DNA from: Butyrivibrio sp.
GTDB taxonomy: Bacteria; Bacillota; Clostridia; Lachnospirales; Lachnospiraceae
Reading direction: 5' to 3'
Assembly: GCA_015056655.1 (NCBI GenBank)
Contig: SVFV01000004.1
Coordinates: 1-64,000, forward strand
DNA length: 64,000 nucleotides
Below the pieces are notes generated by a model. That model worked only from the letters and a program-made list of their open reading frames with translations, was not told where the DNA came from and made no database searches. Below, in pieces: positions 27,004 through 36,619 of the stretch. The position numbers and the translations under genes are program-made. Positions within the stretch are counted from its first letter, which is position 1, and each line of letters opens with the position of its first letter.

Positions 27004-28159
27004 AAAGAAACTTATTCTTGATTGCATGGATAGGGCAATCAAAGAGAAAGAGCTTGCGGGCCTTAATTATCTTGTATTGGAAAATGGCAAAGAGAAGTTC
27101 TACGCTGAGGCAGGATATGCAAATATTGAGGAAAATAGAAAATTTCAAAGAGACACTATAGTGAGACTTTATTCACAAAGTAAGCCTATAACCGCTGCCG
27201 CAGCTATGCTTCTTATTCAGGATGGAATAATTGAGCCCTACGAGCCTGTTGGAAATTATATCGAGAGCTTTAAAAAGCAGGAAATAGTTGAAGGCGGAGC
27301 AAGAAGACCGGTAAGAGAGGATCGTCCGATGTTTATTAAGGACCTTCTTGATATGACATCTGGCCTTGTTTATCCATTCATAAATACTCCTGCAGAGATT
27401 GGTACAGGTGAGCTTTATAATGAGATGATTGACAGATTTAGTGGTGACAACATGATGAGCACCATGGAGTTTGCTAATCGTCTTGGAGAGCTTCCACTTA
27501 ACTTCCAGCCAGGTGAACATTTCCAGTATGGAACAAGTGCTGATGTTCTTGGTGCTGTTATTGAGAAGGCATCAGGAATGAAGTTTGGAGAGTTCCTTAA
27601 GGAGAGACTTTTTGATCCGCTTAATATGAAGGATACAGGTTTCTTTGTACCCGAGGAAAAGCTTTCAAGATATGCTACTGCTTACCACTGTGGTGAGGAA
27701 ACACTTAGACCTTATAGTGGAAACAATCTTGGAATAAGAGATGATGGCAAAAAGAACGCCTTTGAATCAGGCGGAGCAGGACTTTTCTCGACAATCGACG
27801 ATTACGCTAATTTTGCAAGAATGCTTATAAATGGCGGAACCTTCGAGGGTAAGGAGATTCTTTCAAAGAGAACTGTTCAGTTCATGACAAGTCCTCAGCT
27901 TACAGATGCTCAGCAGAAGGATATGCTTTCCTGGCATGCACTTGGCGGATTTTCTTATGGAAATCTTATGAGAATCATGAAGAATCCTTCTAAGTCAGGA
28001 ACGATAGTTGGAAATGGTGAGTATGGCTGGGACGGCTGGCTTGGACCATACTTCTGCAATGATCCTGAAAGCGGTCGCACAGTACTTATGCTTACTCAGA
28101 GAGTCGACTATGGTACTGGAACAGTTACAAGAAAACTTAGAAATATAGTATTTTCATAA
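26993..28159 (+). CDS. Beta-lactamase family serine hydrolase (class C/esterase-like)
   Basis: A 388-aa serine hydrolase. The S-x-x-K motif is SQSK in RLYSQSKPITAAAAMLL; the Tyr motif region is HFQYGTSADVLG. No signal peptide, so cytoplasmic. In sugar loci such proteins are often esterases rather than lactamases; deacetylation of acetylated xyloglucan fragments would fit, but is inference. I chose ATG 26993 (GGGAGG 5 nt upstream); another ATG at 26990 is too close. The start overlaps the kinase gene by 11 nt. Confidence 0.78.
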   Translation: MRDKKKLILDCMDRAIKEKELAGLNYLVLENGKEKFYAEAGYANIEENRKFQRDTIVRLYSQSKPITAAAAMLLIQDGIIEPYEPVGNYIESFKKQEIVEGGARRPVREDRPMFIKDLLDMTSGLVYPFINTPAEIGTGELYNEMIDRFSGDNMMSTMEFANRLGELPLNFQPGEHFQYGTSADVLGAVIEKASGMKFGEFLKERLFDPLNMKDTGFFVPEEKLSRYATAYHCGEETLRPYSGNNLGIRDDGKKNAFESGGAGLFSTIDDYANFARMLINGGTFEGKEILSKRTVQFMTSPQLTDAQQKDMLSWHALGGFSYGNLMRIMKNPSKSGTIVGNGEYGWDGWLGPYFCNDPESGRTVLMLTQRVDYGTGTVTRKLRNIVFS

Positions 28160-28169
28160 ATTCATGTGG

Positions 28170-28202
28170 AGCTGTACATCAAGTTATGATGTGCAGCTTT
28201 TT
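28170..28202 (+). terminator. Rho-independent terminator
   Basis: AGCTGTACATCA pairs with TGATGTGCAGCT (one G-U) over a 5-nt loop, followed by TTTTT. It separates the GH31-to-hydrolase operon from the transporter operon. Confidence 0.85.
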
Positions 28203-28340
28203 ACAGTTAAAATTGCAGGTACAAAAAATAGGGTGTTTTTAATCGGATTCTGAGGGTGCTGAAAATTTCTTCCAAATCCTAAAATTGTTTATGTCAGGTG
28301 ATGATGCCTGATGTCTATTTGATTTAGGGGAGGAAATAAA

Positions 28341-29777
28341 GTGTCTAAGGAGAAAGTGACGAAAGTCGTATATTATCCGTATAGGATAATTTCTGTTTTT
28401 CTTCTGGTAATCCTGTTTTTTCCTGGACTCAATGTTGCCAGGATAAGCGGACTTATCAATCGCAGCACATCGCTGCTTACTACCGGTTTTTCATACGGAA
28501 ATCTCATTGCTAATTTTGGAAGAGCATTTAAGAAGGGATGGGTGTTGGAATCAACCATGCATCTTCTCAATCTTTCAAGCCTTGCAATATGCCTTGGAAT
28601 AATGGCTTGTGCAGTTGGCGCATGTCTTTCACTTGGTAATAGAAAATGCAGATTCACAGGAAATATCATAAGCACTATTGGAGCACTGATAGCTGCTGTT
28701 TCCATGTCGGGTATCTGGAAAGCATATTTTCAGATTGCTGCAACAACAAAGCCTTCAAAGGTTGAGCCGATGTTTCAGAATTTCTACTACATCATGCTTG
28801 GACTTTTGGTGGCAATGGCTATAGCTTCACTTATTGAGCTTTTTATTGTTGGAAGACCTTCAAAGGATGAAAAGTTTGAGATGGAAACAAAGTTCAGACT
28901 GTTTCTTATGTTTCTTCCATTCATAGTGCTGGCATTTGTATTCTGTTATCTGCCTCTTTGGGGATGGAGATATGCATTCTTTGATTATAAGTCAGGCGAT
29001 ACTCTTTCAATGGATAGCTTCGTTGCTTTCAAATGGTTTGCACAGCTTGTGAGAAATAAATCAACAACAAGAGACATCATAAATGTGATGAAGAATACAC
29101 TCGCAATGAGTGGACTTGGAATTGCAACAAGCTGGATGCCAATGGCGTTTGCGATTTTCTTGTCAGAAATAAAAAATGACAAATTCAGAAGATTTGTTCA
29201 GACCTTTACAACAATACCGAACTTCATAAGCTGGGTTCTGGTTTTTGCTATTGCCTTCTGTATCTTTTCAACAGATGGATTTATAAGCTCACTTATGATA
29301 AACCTCGGCATCTGGACTGAGGGAAAGAACTTCCTTATGAGCGGATCACATACATGGCTGAAGATGCTTTGCTGGGGACTCTGGAAGGGACTTGGATGGA
29401 GTGCGATCATCTACATCGCTGGTATTTCCGGAATAGATCAGCAGCTTTATGAAGCAGCAACCGTTGATGGAGCAGGAAGATTCCAGAAGATGTGGCATGT
29501 AACAGTTCCTGGACTTATGCCTACATTCTACGTGCTTCTGCTTATGGCTGTGGCAGGTATTTTGTCAAACGGAATGGATCAGTATCTGGTATTTGAGAAT
29601 TCATCAAATACAGCACAGATCATGGTGCTTGATCTTTATGTTTACAAGATGGGTATCGTCAAAGGAGCTATTCCTTTATCTACCGTAGTAGGAATGCTTA
29701 AATCTGTAGTCAGCGTAACTCTTTTATATGTAGCTAACACGATAAGTAAGGTTCTCCGTGGCGAGACTATTGTTTAA
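28341..29777 (+). CDS. Sugar ABC transporter permease (LplB/YtcP class)
   Basis: A 478-aa inner-membrane subunit. About 160 N-terminal residues form extra hydrophobic helices not found in a minimal LplB (about 300 aa). The BPD_transp_1 core follows, with the ATPase-contacting EAA loop EAATVDGAGRFQKMWHVTVP. It begins with GTG, supported by GGGGAGGAAAT. It pairs with the permease 13 nt downstream and the binding protein at 30904. No ATPase gene is in the window, as usual for this class, which shares a genome-encoded MsmK-type ATPase. Confidence 0.88.
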   Translation: MSKEKVTKVVYYPYRIISVFLLVILFFPGLNVARISGLINRSTSLLTTGFSYGNLIANFGRAFKKGWVLESTMHLLNLSSLAICLGIMACAVGACLSLGNRKCRFTGNIISTIGALIAAVSMSGIWKAYFQIAATTKPSKVEPMFQNFYYIMLGLLVAMAIASLIELFIVGRPSKDEKFEMETKFRLFLMFLPFIVLAFVFCYLPLWGWRYAFFDYKSGDTLSMDSFVAFKWFAQLVRNKSTTRDIINVMKNTLAMSGLGIATSWMPMAFAIFLSEIKNDKFRRFVQTFTTIPNFISWVLVFAIAFCIFSTDGFISSLMINLGIWTEGKNFLMSGSHTWLKMLCWGLWKGLGWSAIIYIAGISGIDQQLYEAATVDGAGRFQKMWHVTVPGLMPTFYVLLLMAVAGILSNGMDQYLVFENSSNTAQIMVLDLYVYKMGIVKGAIPLSTVVGMLKSVVSVTLLYVANTISKVLRGETIV

Positions 29778-29790
29778 GAAGGGATAAAAA

Positions 29791-30765
29791 ATGAGCGCAT
29801 CTTCAATTGCAGTTAATGAAGCAAAGGCAGAGAGAGAATACATGAAAAAGCATAAAAAGGTTATGAGTAAAAAGCCCTCTGACATTATTTTCAATGTGAT
29901 AAACTACACAGTTTTTGCTGCCTTTACATTAGTATGTATATTCCCGTTTTACTACCTTTTCATAAATACCATCAGTGATAACGAATTGGTTAGAAAAGGA
30001 TTAGTAAACTTTGTACCCAGAGGAATACATTTTGAAAACTATATAAGACTTTTACAGGTTAATGATCTGTTTGGTTCATTTGGAATTACACTTGCAAGAA
30101 CTATTCTGGGTACATTCCTTATGGTGCTTGCATCAGCATTTGTTGGATATCTTGTTACACAGCAGGATATGTGGGGAAGAAGCTTTTGGTACAGATTCCT
30201 TGTAATCACCATGTATTTTAATGCTGGAATTATTCCCTGGTATCTGAACATGGCAATGCTCGGACTTACCAATACATTTTGGGCTTACATCATTCCGGGA
30301 ATAGTTGCTCCATACAATATCATTCTCGTAAAGACCTACATAGAATCGGCTATTCCGGGAGAGCTTCAGGAGAGTGCATCTCTGGATGGAGCATCTCACA
30401 TGAAGATATTCTGGAAGATAATTTTGCCTTTATCTAAGCCAATTTTGGCAACAATTGCTATCTTTGGAGCGGTTGGACACTGGAATTCATTCCAGGATTC
30501 ACTGATACTCATGCAGTCGGCCCCCGGACTTTATACGCTGCAGCACAGACTCTATATTTACCTGAATACCACTAGCAATTTGTCTGCGCTAATGAGTGCC
30601 GGAAGTACATCCGGAATAAGTAAAAGTGTCCTGGATTCCGCTCTGAACGGAAAAGTTATCAAGTACACCATTGCGATGGTAACTATAATTCCCATCCTTT
30701 TGGTATATCCATTCATGCAGCGCTACTTCGAAAAAGGCATCATGATCGGCGCCGTAAAAGGCTGA
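29791..30765 (+). CDS. Sugar ABC transporter permease (YtcP/LplC class)
   Basis: A 324-aa inner-membrane permease with six predicted helices and the EAA-type loop ESASLDGASHMKIFWKIILP. The end YFEKGIMIGAVKG is the typical C terminus of LplC/YtcP proteins (F-x-K-G-x-x-x-G-x-x-K-G). AAGGGATAAAAA precedes the ATG. Partner of the permease at 28341. Confidence 0.92.
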   Translation: MSASSIAVNEAKAEREYMKKHKKVMSKKPSDIIFNVINYTVFAAFTLVCIFPFYYLFINTISDNELVRKGLVNFVPRGIHFENYIRLLQVNDLFGSFGITLARTILGTFLMVLASAFVGYLVTQQDMWGRSFWYRFLVITMYFNAGIIPWYLNMAMLGLTNTFWAYIIPGIVAPYNIILVKTYIESAIPGELQESASLDGASHMKIFWKIILPLSKPILATIAIFGAVGHWNSFQDSLILMQSAPGLYTLQHRLYIYLNTTSNLSALMSAGSTSGISKSVLDSALNGKVIKYTIAMVTIIPILLVYPFMQRYFEKGIMIGAVKG

Positions 30766-30767
30766 GA

Positions 30768-30838
30768 GCACTTGGCGAGGTGTTTTTCGAGCCTAGTGCG
30801 AACGTGTTCCGGCGAGGGCTTTGGCCCGAGAGCGGAAC
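30768..30838 (+). promoter_or_regulatory. Two GC-rich intercistronic hairpins before the binding-protein gene
   Basis: Hairpin 1 pairs GCACTTGGC with GCCTAGTGC (30768-30776, 30791-30799). Hairpin 2 pairs GTTCCG with CGGAAC (30806-30811, 30833-30838) with GGGC/GCCC inside. Neither has a T-run. Such structures between permease and binding-protein genes commonly protect the downstream message so that the binding protein is made in excess. Confidence 0.6.
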
Positions 30839-30903
30839 TTCCTTGTGATTCTACCCCATGGGGTGAATATATAACTTTAAAAGAGAAAAGGGAGGTTAGT
30901 GAA

Positions 30904-32760
30904 ATGAAAAGAAAGAAGTTATTGGCACTACTTATGACTTCAACAATGGCACTGTCAGCAGTAGCTTGTGGAACAAGCAATCCTGCAGGTACAGTAGCGA
31001 CTGACACTGAGGAATCAGAAGCAGAGGATGTAACAGAGGAGGCAACAGAGGAAGCTTCTGAAGAAAAAGAGGAAGCAGCTGAGGAGGAAGCAGGCGATGC
31101 TGCTGATGCTGAAGAGGCTACAGAGGCAGCAGGTACACTTGAGGCAGATTTATCTGACATAATTCCTGCTGAGACAGTTACACTTGATGTTTACGATCAG
31201 CTTGCAAACTATTCAGGTGAGCAGACAGGTTGGTTTGGAAAGATTATGCTTGATAAGTTCAACGTTAAGCTGAACATCATTCCTGAGAATGACGGTGTAT
31301 ATGACACACGTATGGAGTCAGGCAATCTTGGCGATCTTGTTATCTGGGGTCAGGATGGCGATGACTATCAGCAGGCAGTTGATAAGGGAATGCTTTTTGA
31401 CTGGGAAGAGGATGATCTTCTTTCAGAGTATGGCCCTTACATCAAGGACAACATGCAGGCTGCACTTGAGAAGAACAAGGGAATTTCTTCAGATGGAAAG
31501 CTTTATGGCTTTGGATTTGATGTAACTCGTTCTGCTGAGGATCCGGGTTCATTCATGTATACATGGGATCTTCGTTATGACCTTTACGAAGAGATTGGCT
31601 CTCCTGAAATCACAGATTTTGACAGCATGGTAGATGTACTTGCAAAGATGAAGGAAGCTTGTCCTACAGATGATAACGGTAACCCGACCTACGGTGTTTC
31701 ACTTTTCAATGACTGGGACGGCGACATGGTTATGTTCGTTAAGTCAACAGCCACAGCATATTATGGTTATGATGAGTTCGGTCTTGGCCTTTATGATCCT
31801 AAGACTCAGACATTCCATCCTGTACTTGAAGAGAATGGTCCTTACCTGACCGCTCTTAAGTTCTACAACAAGCTTTATCAGATGGGACTTCTTGATCCCG
31901 ATTCACAGACACAGGGCTTCAACGGAATGCAGGAGGATTACCAGAATGGTACAGCATTCCTCAATGTATTCAACTTCATGGGTTCAGCTCTTTATAACAC
32001 ACCGGATCACCTTGAGGCTGGAAAAGCTATGTATCCTGTAAAGCCTACAGAGGCAACACCTATCCGTTATGGTCTTAATGTTTACGGTGGAAACAGAATC
32101 TGGTCAATCGGTGCAAACACAGAGTATCCTGAGCTTTGCATGGCTATCATCAACTGGCTTTCAACTCCTGAGGGACGTATGATCGCTGAGTATGGTCCTA
32201 AGGATGTTTGCTGGTACTATGATGAAAACGGAAACACATGCTTCACAGAGACAGGTCTTGCATGCAAGACAGACATCTCTACAGAGATTGGCAATGGTTA
32301 TGACGGAACATATGATGATGGTTCCTTCAAGATGAACAATTCAACATGGGCACTTGATGCTCCTAACCCTGATAGTAATGGTGAGACCTTCAACTATAGA
32401 AACTGGGCTAGCTATTCTACAGAGGCAGGTTCTGAGATTGAAAAGAAGTGGAGAGATTTCGCAGGCGCTGATACACCTGATGAATATCTTGATAAGTTTG
32501 ATTACATCCTTGCTCCTGGAACAATGTACACAGGTGGTGTTCACTCTGATGAACTCCAGGTTGTATGGGATCAGGTTGCAACTTGCGTAAAGGATAACTC
32601 TTGGAAAGCAATCTATGCTTCATCTGATGAAGAGTTCGATTCAATTGTTGCAGATATGGTTCAGCAGGCAGAGGAATATGGCTACGCTGAGTGTATCGAA
32701 TTCCAGGAAAATGAAGCAAAGCTTCGTGCAGCAGCAGAAGATGCAGCTATGGCAGAATAA
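30904..32760 (+). CDS. Extracellular sugar-binding lipoprotein of the ABC transporter
   Basis: A 618-aa binding protein. The signal peptide MKRKKLLALLMTSTMALSAV ends at lipobox S-A-V-A-C-G. A roughly 75-residue, strongly acidic Glu/Ala/Thr linker would let the domain stand off the membrane. The sugar-binding domain starts near TLDVYDQLANYSGEQTGWF. It is a paralogue of the protein at 23420. I chose ATG 30904 because AGGGAGG precedes it by 8 nt; the open frame upstream to 30772 runs through the hairpins and lacks a signal sequence. Gene order permease-permease-binding protein is standard for this class. Confidence 0.92.
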   Translation: MKRKKLLALLMTSTMALSAVACGTSNPAGTVATDTEESEAEDVTEEATEEASEEKEEAAEEEAGDAADAEEATEAAGTLEADLSDIIPAETVTLDVYDQLANYSGEQTGWFGKIMLDKFNVKLNIIPENDGVYDTRMESGNLGDLVIWGQDGDDYQQAVDKGMLFDWEEDDLLSEYGPYIKDNMQAALEKNKGISSDGKLYGFGFDVTRSAEDPGSFMYTWDLRYDLYEEIGSPEITDFDSMVDVLAKMKEACPTDDNGNPTYGVSLFNDWDGDMVMFVKSTATAYYGYDEFGLGLYDPKTQTFHPVLEENGPYLTALKFYNKLYQMGLLDPDSQTQGFNGMQEDYQNGTAFLNVFNFMGSALYNTPDHLEAGKAMYPVKPTEATPIRYGLNVYGGNRIWSIGANTEYPELCMAIINWLSTPEGRMIAEYGPKDVCWYYDENGNTCFTETGLACKTDISTEIGNGYDGTYDDGSFKMNNSTWALDAPNPDSNGETFNYRNWASYSTEAGSEIEKKWRDFAGADTPDEYLDKFDYILAPGTMYTGGVHSDELQVVWDQVATCVKDNSWKAIYASSDEEFDSIVADMVQQAEEYGYAECIEFQENEAKLRAAAEDAAMAE

Positions 32761-32781
32761 TTATTACTAGACAATCAATGG

Positions 32782-32812
32782 GGCTGCGGTCAATATAGGC
32801 CGCAGCCTTATT
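32782..32812 (+). terminator. Rho-independent terminator of the transporter operon
   Basis: GGCTGCGG pairs perfectly with CCGCAGCC over a 10-nt loop, followed by TTATTTG. Confidence 0.8.
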
Positions 32813-32904
32813 TGACTAAATAAGAAAGAGGCCTTTGAAATGCCTTTTTGTGCAGAATTTACGCGATTTTTTATGTAATTTTAACGGAATATCCTAAGGG
32901 ATTA

Positions 32905-32913
32905 TGCTAGAAT
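32905..32913 (+). promoter_or_regulatory. Extended -10 promoter element
   Basis: TGCTAGAAT is an extended -10 (TG-n-TAGAAT) with no good -35. It lies 41 nt before the GTG of the YesN-type regulator. Confidence 0.4.
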
Positions 32914-32954
32914 TATTTTAGACTTTTTATGGAAACGGAATGGAGGAAATCCGC

Positions 32955-34556
32955 GTGGAAACAGTATTAATTGCGGATGATGAGGAAAACATAAGAGAAG
33001 GCATTAAGCTGATTATAGATTGGGAGGAGCTGGGATTTTCTGTTGTGGGAGATGCTTCGAATGGTGAAGAAGCGTTATCAGCCATAACGAAATTGCAGCC
33101 TTCTTTAGTTGTGATGGATATGCAGATGCCCAAAATCCATGGAATGGATGTTATTAAACGGGCAAGGGAGCAGGGATATAAAGGTTATTTTATCATTCTG
33201 TCAGGCTTTTCTGATTTTTCCTATGCAAGGGATGCCATCAGGAATAAGGTTACGAATTACATCACAAAGCCTGTGGATGAAGACGAATTATACGACACAG
33301 TTAAGAGAATAAAAGAGGAAATTGATAAGAGCACAAGGGAAGGCCTTAAGTCCGGAAAAATGCAGAATAAGGCTAAAGGCGTTGTAGTAAGAGAGCTTTT
33401 ACTTGGCACTTATTTTGATAATAAAGAAAATGGGTTTTTAGAGGAGCAAAGGGAAGAGCTTAGTGAGCTTTTATTGATGCACAATGCTTATCAGGTTGTT
33501 ATTTACGAGACCTATCACAATAAGATAAATGCTGCTTTGGATAAGGCAGAAAAGAATTATAGCTTTACTGATATGCTGGGAACGTTCCTTGAAAAGGGAA
33601 GCTATGAGGTGACTACTGCTGAGGGCTTTGACTGCATTTTGCTAAAGGGAAAGGCTCAGATAGCACGGTTTGAGGATTTTATTTCACACTATGAAAAGCA
33701 GCCTATAGAATCTGACAGTCCACTGGATATGCTTTTTGTAGCTATGGGCAAAATTGTTTATTCGCCTGATGGAATAAATGATTCCTTTGAAGCAGCAAAG
33801 GCTTTGGCAAAAAGAAGATTTTTCTGCGAAGAGGGTGCACATTTTACCCACGAATACAGCGATATGAACTTTTCTGAAGGCTGTAAGAAGACGGATGTCA
33901 GAGAGGTATTAAACAACTATCTTGATGTGATCTTTGATTCTGTAATAAACGGAAATAAATCAAAGATGATAAATGTGCTGGAAGAGATTTCGGATTACAT
34001 AAAGGGGCAGGATATTGACAGCTCAGATGTGTGCCTGTATATAACTGAGCTTTTGCTTCAGATAAAGGACAGACTGACCAAGCAGTATCCCAAGCTGGCT
34101 GATCTGTTTGATTCTCATGCGGGGATAATAGAATTTATAGAAAGCAGATTTTACCTATATGAAATAATGCAGTATGTAGGTGAAATACTTAGTAACGTGA
34201 TGGATAGATTACATGATCATGTAGGATCAGAGAACATAATTGATGACATTATTTCCTACACTGAAAGGAACTATACACAACCACTAACTCTGGAGGAACT
34301 GGCAACACAGTTTGGTTATAACAGCGGATATCTGGGAAGGCTTTTTACAAGAACTACAGGTACTGGCTACAACTACTACCTCAATGAGTGCAGGATAAAG
34401 AAGGCTAAGGAATTCCTGGCTGGAGGAAGGTACAAGGTTTATGAGGTAGCCCAGATGGTGGGCTATAACGACGTTGATTATTTTGGTAAAAAGTTTAGAA
34501 AACATGCCGGAATGACACCGGCTGAATTTAGAAAACAGAGTATAAATGAAGCTTGA
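32955..34556 (+). CDS. YesN-type AraC-family response regulator
   Basis: A 533-aa regulator: receiver domain (residues 1-125; acidic ADDEE, phospho-acceptor Asp55 in VVMDMQMPKIHG, Lys in YITKPVDEDEL), a middle region of about 280 residues, and a C-terminal AraC double helix-turn-helix (about 425-525; LEELATQFGYNSGYLGRLF and VAQMVGYNDVDYFGKKF). I chose GTG 32955 because GGAGG is 8 nt away; an in-frame ATG at 32940 overlaps that site. It is the probable partner of the YesM-type kinase at 25165 and likely activates the surrounding glycan genes. Confidence 0.92.
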   Translation: METVLIADDEENIREGIKLIIDWEELGFSVVGDASNGEEALSAITKLQPSLVVMDMQMPKIHGMDVIKRAREQGYKGYFIILSGFSDFSYARDAIRNKVTNYITKPVDEDELYDTVKRIKEEIDKSTREGLKSGKMQNKAKGVVVRELLLGTYFDNKENGFLEEQREELSELLLMHNAYQVVIYETYHNKINAALDKAEKNYSFTDMLGTFLEKGSYEVTTAEGFDCILLKGKAQIARFEDFISHYEKQPIESDSPLDMLFVAMGKIVYSPDGINDSFEAAKALAKRRFFCEEGAHFTHEYSDMNFSEGCKKTDVREVLNNYLDVIFDSVINGNKSKMINVLEEISDYIKGQDIDSSDVCLYITELLLQIKDRLTKQYPKLADLFDSHAGIIEFIESRFYLYEIMQYVGEILSNVMDRLHDHVGSENIIDDIISYTERNYTQPLTLEELATQFGYNSGYLGRLFTRTTGTGYNYYLNECRIKKAKEFLAGGRYKVYEVAQMVGYNDVDYFGKKFRKHAGMTPAEFRKQSINEA

Positions 34557-34566
34557 AGGAGGAACT

Positions 34567-36597
34567 ATGAGCTGGAACGAAAATCTTAAAAAGATACCAT
34601 ACGGAGGAGACTACAATCCCGAGCAGTGGCCTGAAGATATTTGGCAGCAGGATATGGAATTATTTGCAAAGGCAGGGATTGATACGGTTACTCTGAATGT
34701 ATTTTCCTGGGCTTCACTGCAGCCTTCTGAAAATGAATATGACTTTGACAGGCTCGATAAGATCGTAAAGCTTGTTACTGATAATGGAATGAATATCATC
34801 ATGGCTACGTCCACAGGAGCACATCCTGCATGGATGGCAAAGAGACACCCGGATATTCTGCGTGTGGACTATAAAGGACGTAAGCGTAAATTTGGAGGAC
34901 GTCATAATTCCTGTCCTTCAAGTCCTACTTATAGAATGTATGCTCAGCGTCTTGCTCAGAAGCTTGCTGAGAGATACAAGAATCAGAAGAATATAATTGC
35001 ATGGCATATATCAAATGAGTTTGGCGGAGAGTGCTACTGCGAGAACTGTGAGAATGCCTTTAGAGAATGGGTTAAGGACAGATATAAGAGTATCTATGAC
35101 GTAAATAAGGCATGGAATACATCCTTCTGGGGACATACCTTCTATGATTTCGATGAGATAGTTGCTCCTAATGAGCTCTCAGAGGAATTTGAATTCCAGG
35201 GCCGCGCACATACTGATTTTCAGGGTATTTCACTGGATTACAGAAGATTCATGTCAGATGCGATTCTTGACTGCTATAGCCTTGAATCAGATGCAATAAA
35301 GGAAATAATTCCGGATGCCAATGTTACAACTAACCTTATGGCATTCTTTAAACCGCTGGATTATCAGAAGTGGGCAAAGAAGATGGACTTTATTTCATGG
35401 GATAACTATCCGTATCCGGGCCAAACACCTGCAAGTATAGCCATGAGCCATGATCTCATGCGTGGAATAAAGGACGGTGCTCCTTTTGCACTTATGGAGC
35501 AGACTCCCAGTGTGACTAACTGGCAGCCTTACAATTCACTGAAGAGACCTGGAGTAATGAGACTCTGGAGCTATCAGGCAATGGCACATGGAGCTGATTC
35601 AGTTCTCTTTTTCCAGATGAGAAGAAGTATCGGCGCATGTGAGAAATATCATGGCGCAGTTATTGAACATGTAGGAACAGCAAATACAAGGACTTTCCGT
35701 GAGATATCAGCTCTTGGAAAGGAACTTAGAGATATTGGTGATGCCACAATAGGCATGAGAACAAAGTCAGATGTGGCTGTAATGTTTGATTGGGATAACT
35801 GGTGGTCAGTTGAGTATTCAGCAGGCCCTAGCAAGGATATTGCTTACAGGGAACTCATTTCTGATTACTATGAGTCTGTTCGCAACATGAACATTAATGT
35901 GGACATCATTTCTCAGGAATCTGACCTGTCCCAGTACAAGGTTGTCATTGCTCCTGTGCTTTACATGGTTAAGGGTGATCTTGACCAGAGAATCAGAAGC
36001 TTTGTTGAGAATGGTGGAACCTTTATCACCGGTTTCTTCAGCGGATATGTTCAGGAAAACGACCTTGTTATTACAGGTGGATATCCTGGAAAGCTCAGAG
36101 ATATTCTCGGAATCTGGGTTGAGGAGTCAGATGCTTTTTCACCTGATCAGGGAAATAGCTTTAGCTATATGGGCAGACGTTATCCTGCAAAGATTCTTTG
36201 TGACCTCATTCATCTTGAAGGTGCAAAGATGATAGATGATTATGGATACCTTGAGGACTTCTATCAGGGAATGCCTGTTATTACAAGTAACAAGCTTGGC
36301 AAGGGTAAGGCATATTATGTTGCAACCTCCTCTGATGCAGACTTTAGAAGTGCATTTTTGTCAGAAGTTTTCTCAAGATCCGGAGTCCATTCACTTATCT
36401 TTGCTTCTGAAAATGTGGAAGTTACAAGCAGAGAAGATGATAAAGCACAGATTCTTTACATCCTCAATCATGGAGATTCTGAAGGAATTTATGAGCTTCA
36501 TGATGAAGGTATGGAGCTTATCAATGGAATTGAGTTTGGCGCTGGTATGCACAAGATTGCGCCTAAGGATGTTCATATTATAAGAACCATGAAATAA
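34567..36597 (+). CDS. GH42 beta-galactosidase
   Basis: A 676-aa cytoplasmic beta-galactosidase. The opening PYGGDYNPEQWPE is characteristic of GH42. The acid/base is Glu151 in ISNEFGGECYC and the nucleophile is Glu311 in ALMEQTPSVTNWQP. The Cys cluster (CYCENC) fits the zinc site of many GH42 enzymes. A trimerisation (GATase-like) domain and a small C-terminal beta domain follow. I chose ATG 34567 with AAGGAGGA; an upstream ATG at 34546 lies inside the regulator gene. It could remove galactosyl caps from xyloglucan or galactan fragments. Confidence 0.92.
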   Translation: MSWNENLKKIPYGGDYNPEQWPEDIWQQDMELFAKAGIDTVTLNVFSWASLQPSENEYDFDRLDKIVKLVTDNGMNIIMATSTGAHPAWMAKRHPDILRVDYKGRKRKFGGRHNSCPSSPTYRMYAQRLAQKLAERYKNQKNIIAWHISNEFGGECYCENCENAFREWVKDRYKSIYDVNKAWNTSFWGHTFYDFDEIVAPNELSEEFEFQGRAHTDFQGISLDYRRFMSDAILDCYSLESDAIKEIIPDANVTTNLMAFFKPLDYQKWAKKMDFISWDNYPYPGQTPASIAMSHDLMRGIKDGAPFALMEQTPSVTNWQPYNSLKRPGVMRLWSYQAMAHGADSVLFFQMRRSIGACEKYHGAVIEHVGTANTRTFREISALGKELRDIGDATIGMRTKSDVAVMFDWDNWWSVEYSAGPSKDIAYRELISDYYESVRNMNINVDIISQESDLSQYKVVIAPVLYMVKGDLDQRIRSFVENGGTFITGFFSGYVQENDLVITGGYPGKLRDILGIWVEESDAFSPDQGNSFSYMGRRYPAKILCDLIHLEGAKMIDDYGYLEDFYQGMPVITSNKLGKGKAYYVATSSDADFRSAFLSEVFSRSGVHSLIFASENVEVTSREDDKAQILYILNHGDSEGIYELHDEGMELINGIEFGAGMHKIAPKDVHIIRTMK

Positions 36598-36619
36598 ATG
36601 GTAAATGAAAGGGATTTTT

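Noticed and set aside
28160..28340. Riboswitch in the leader of the transporter operon
   Set aside because: Only the upstream terminator and an AT-rich leader with one short GTCAGGTGATGATGCCTGAT-type hairpin are present; no known aptamer pattern was recognised.
30772..30903. N-terminal extension of the binding protein at 30904
   Set aside because: The frame crosses two hairpins, has no ribosome binding site, and would bury the signal peptide and lipobox inside the protein.
30723..31160. Ser/Ala-rich minus-strand frame
   Set aside because: It is the shadow of the acidic Glu/Ala linker of the binding protein on the other strand.
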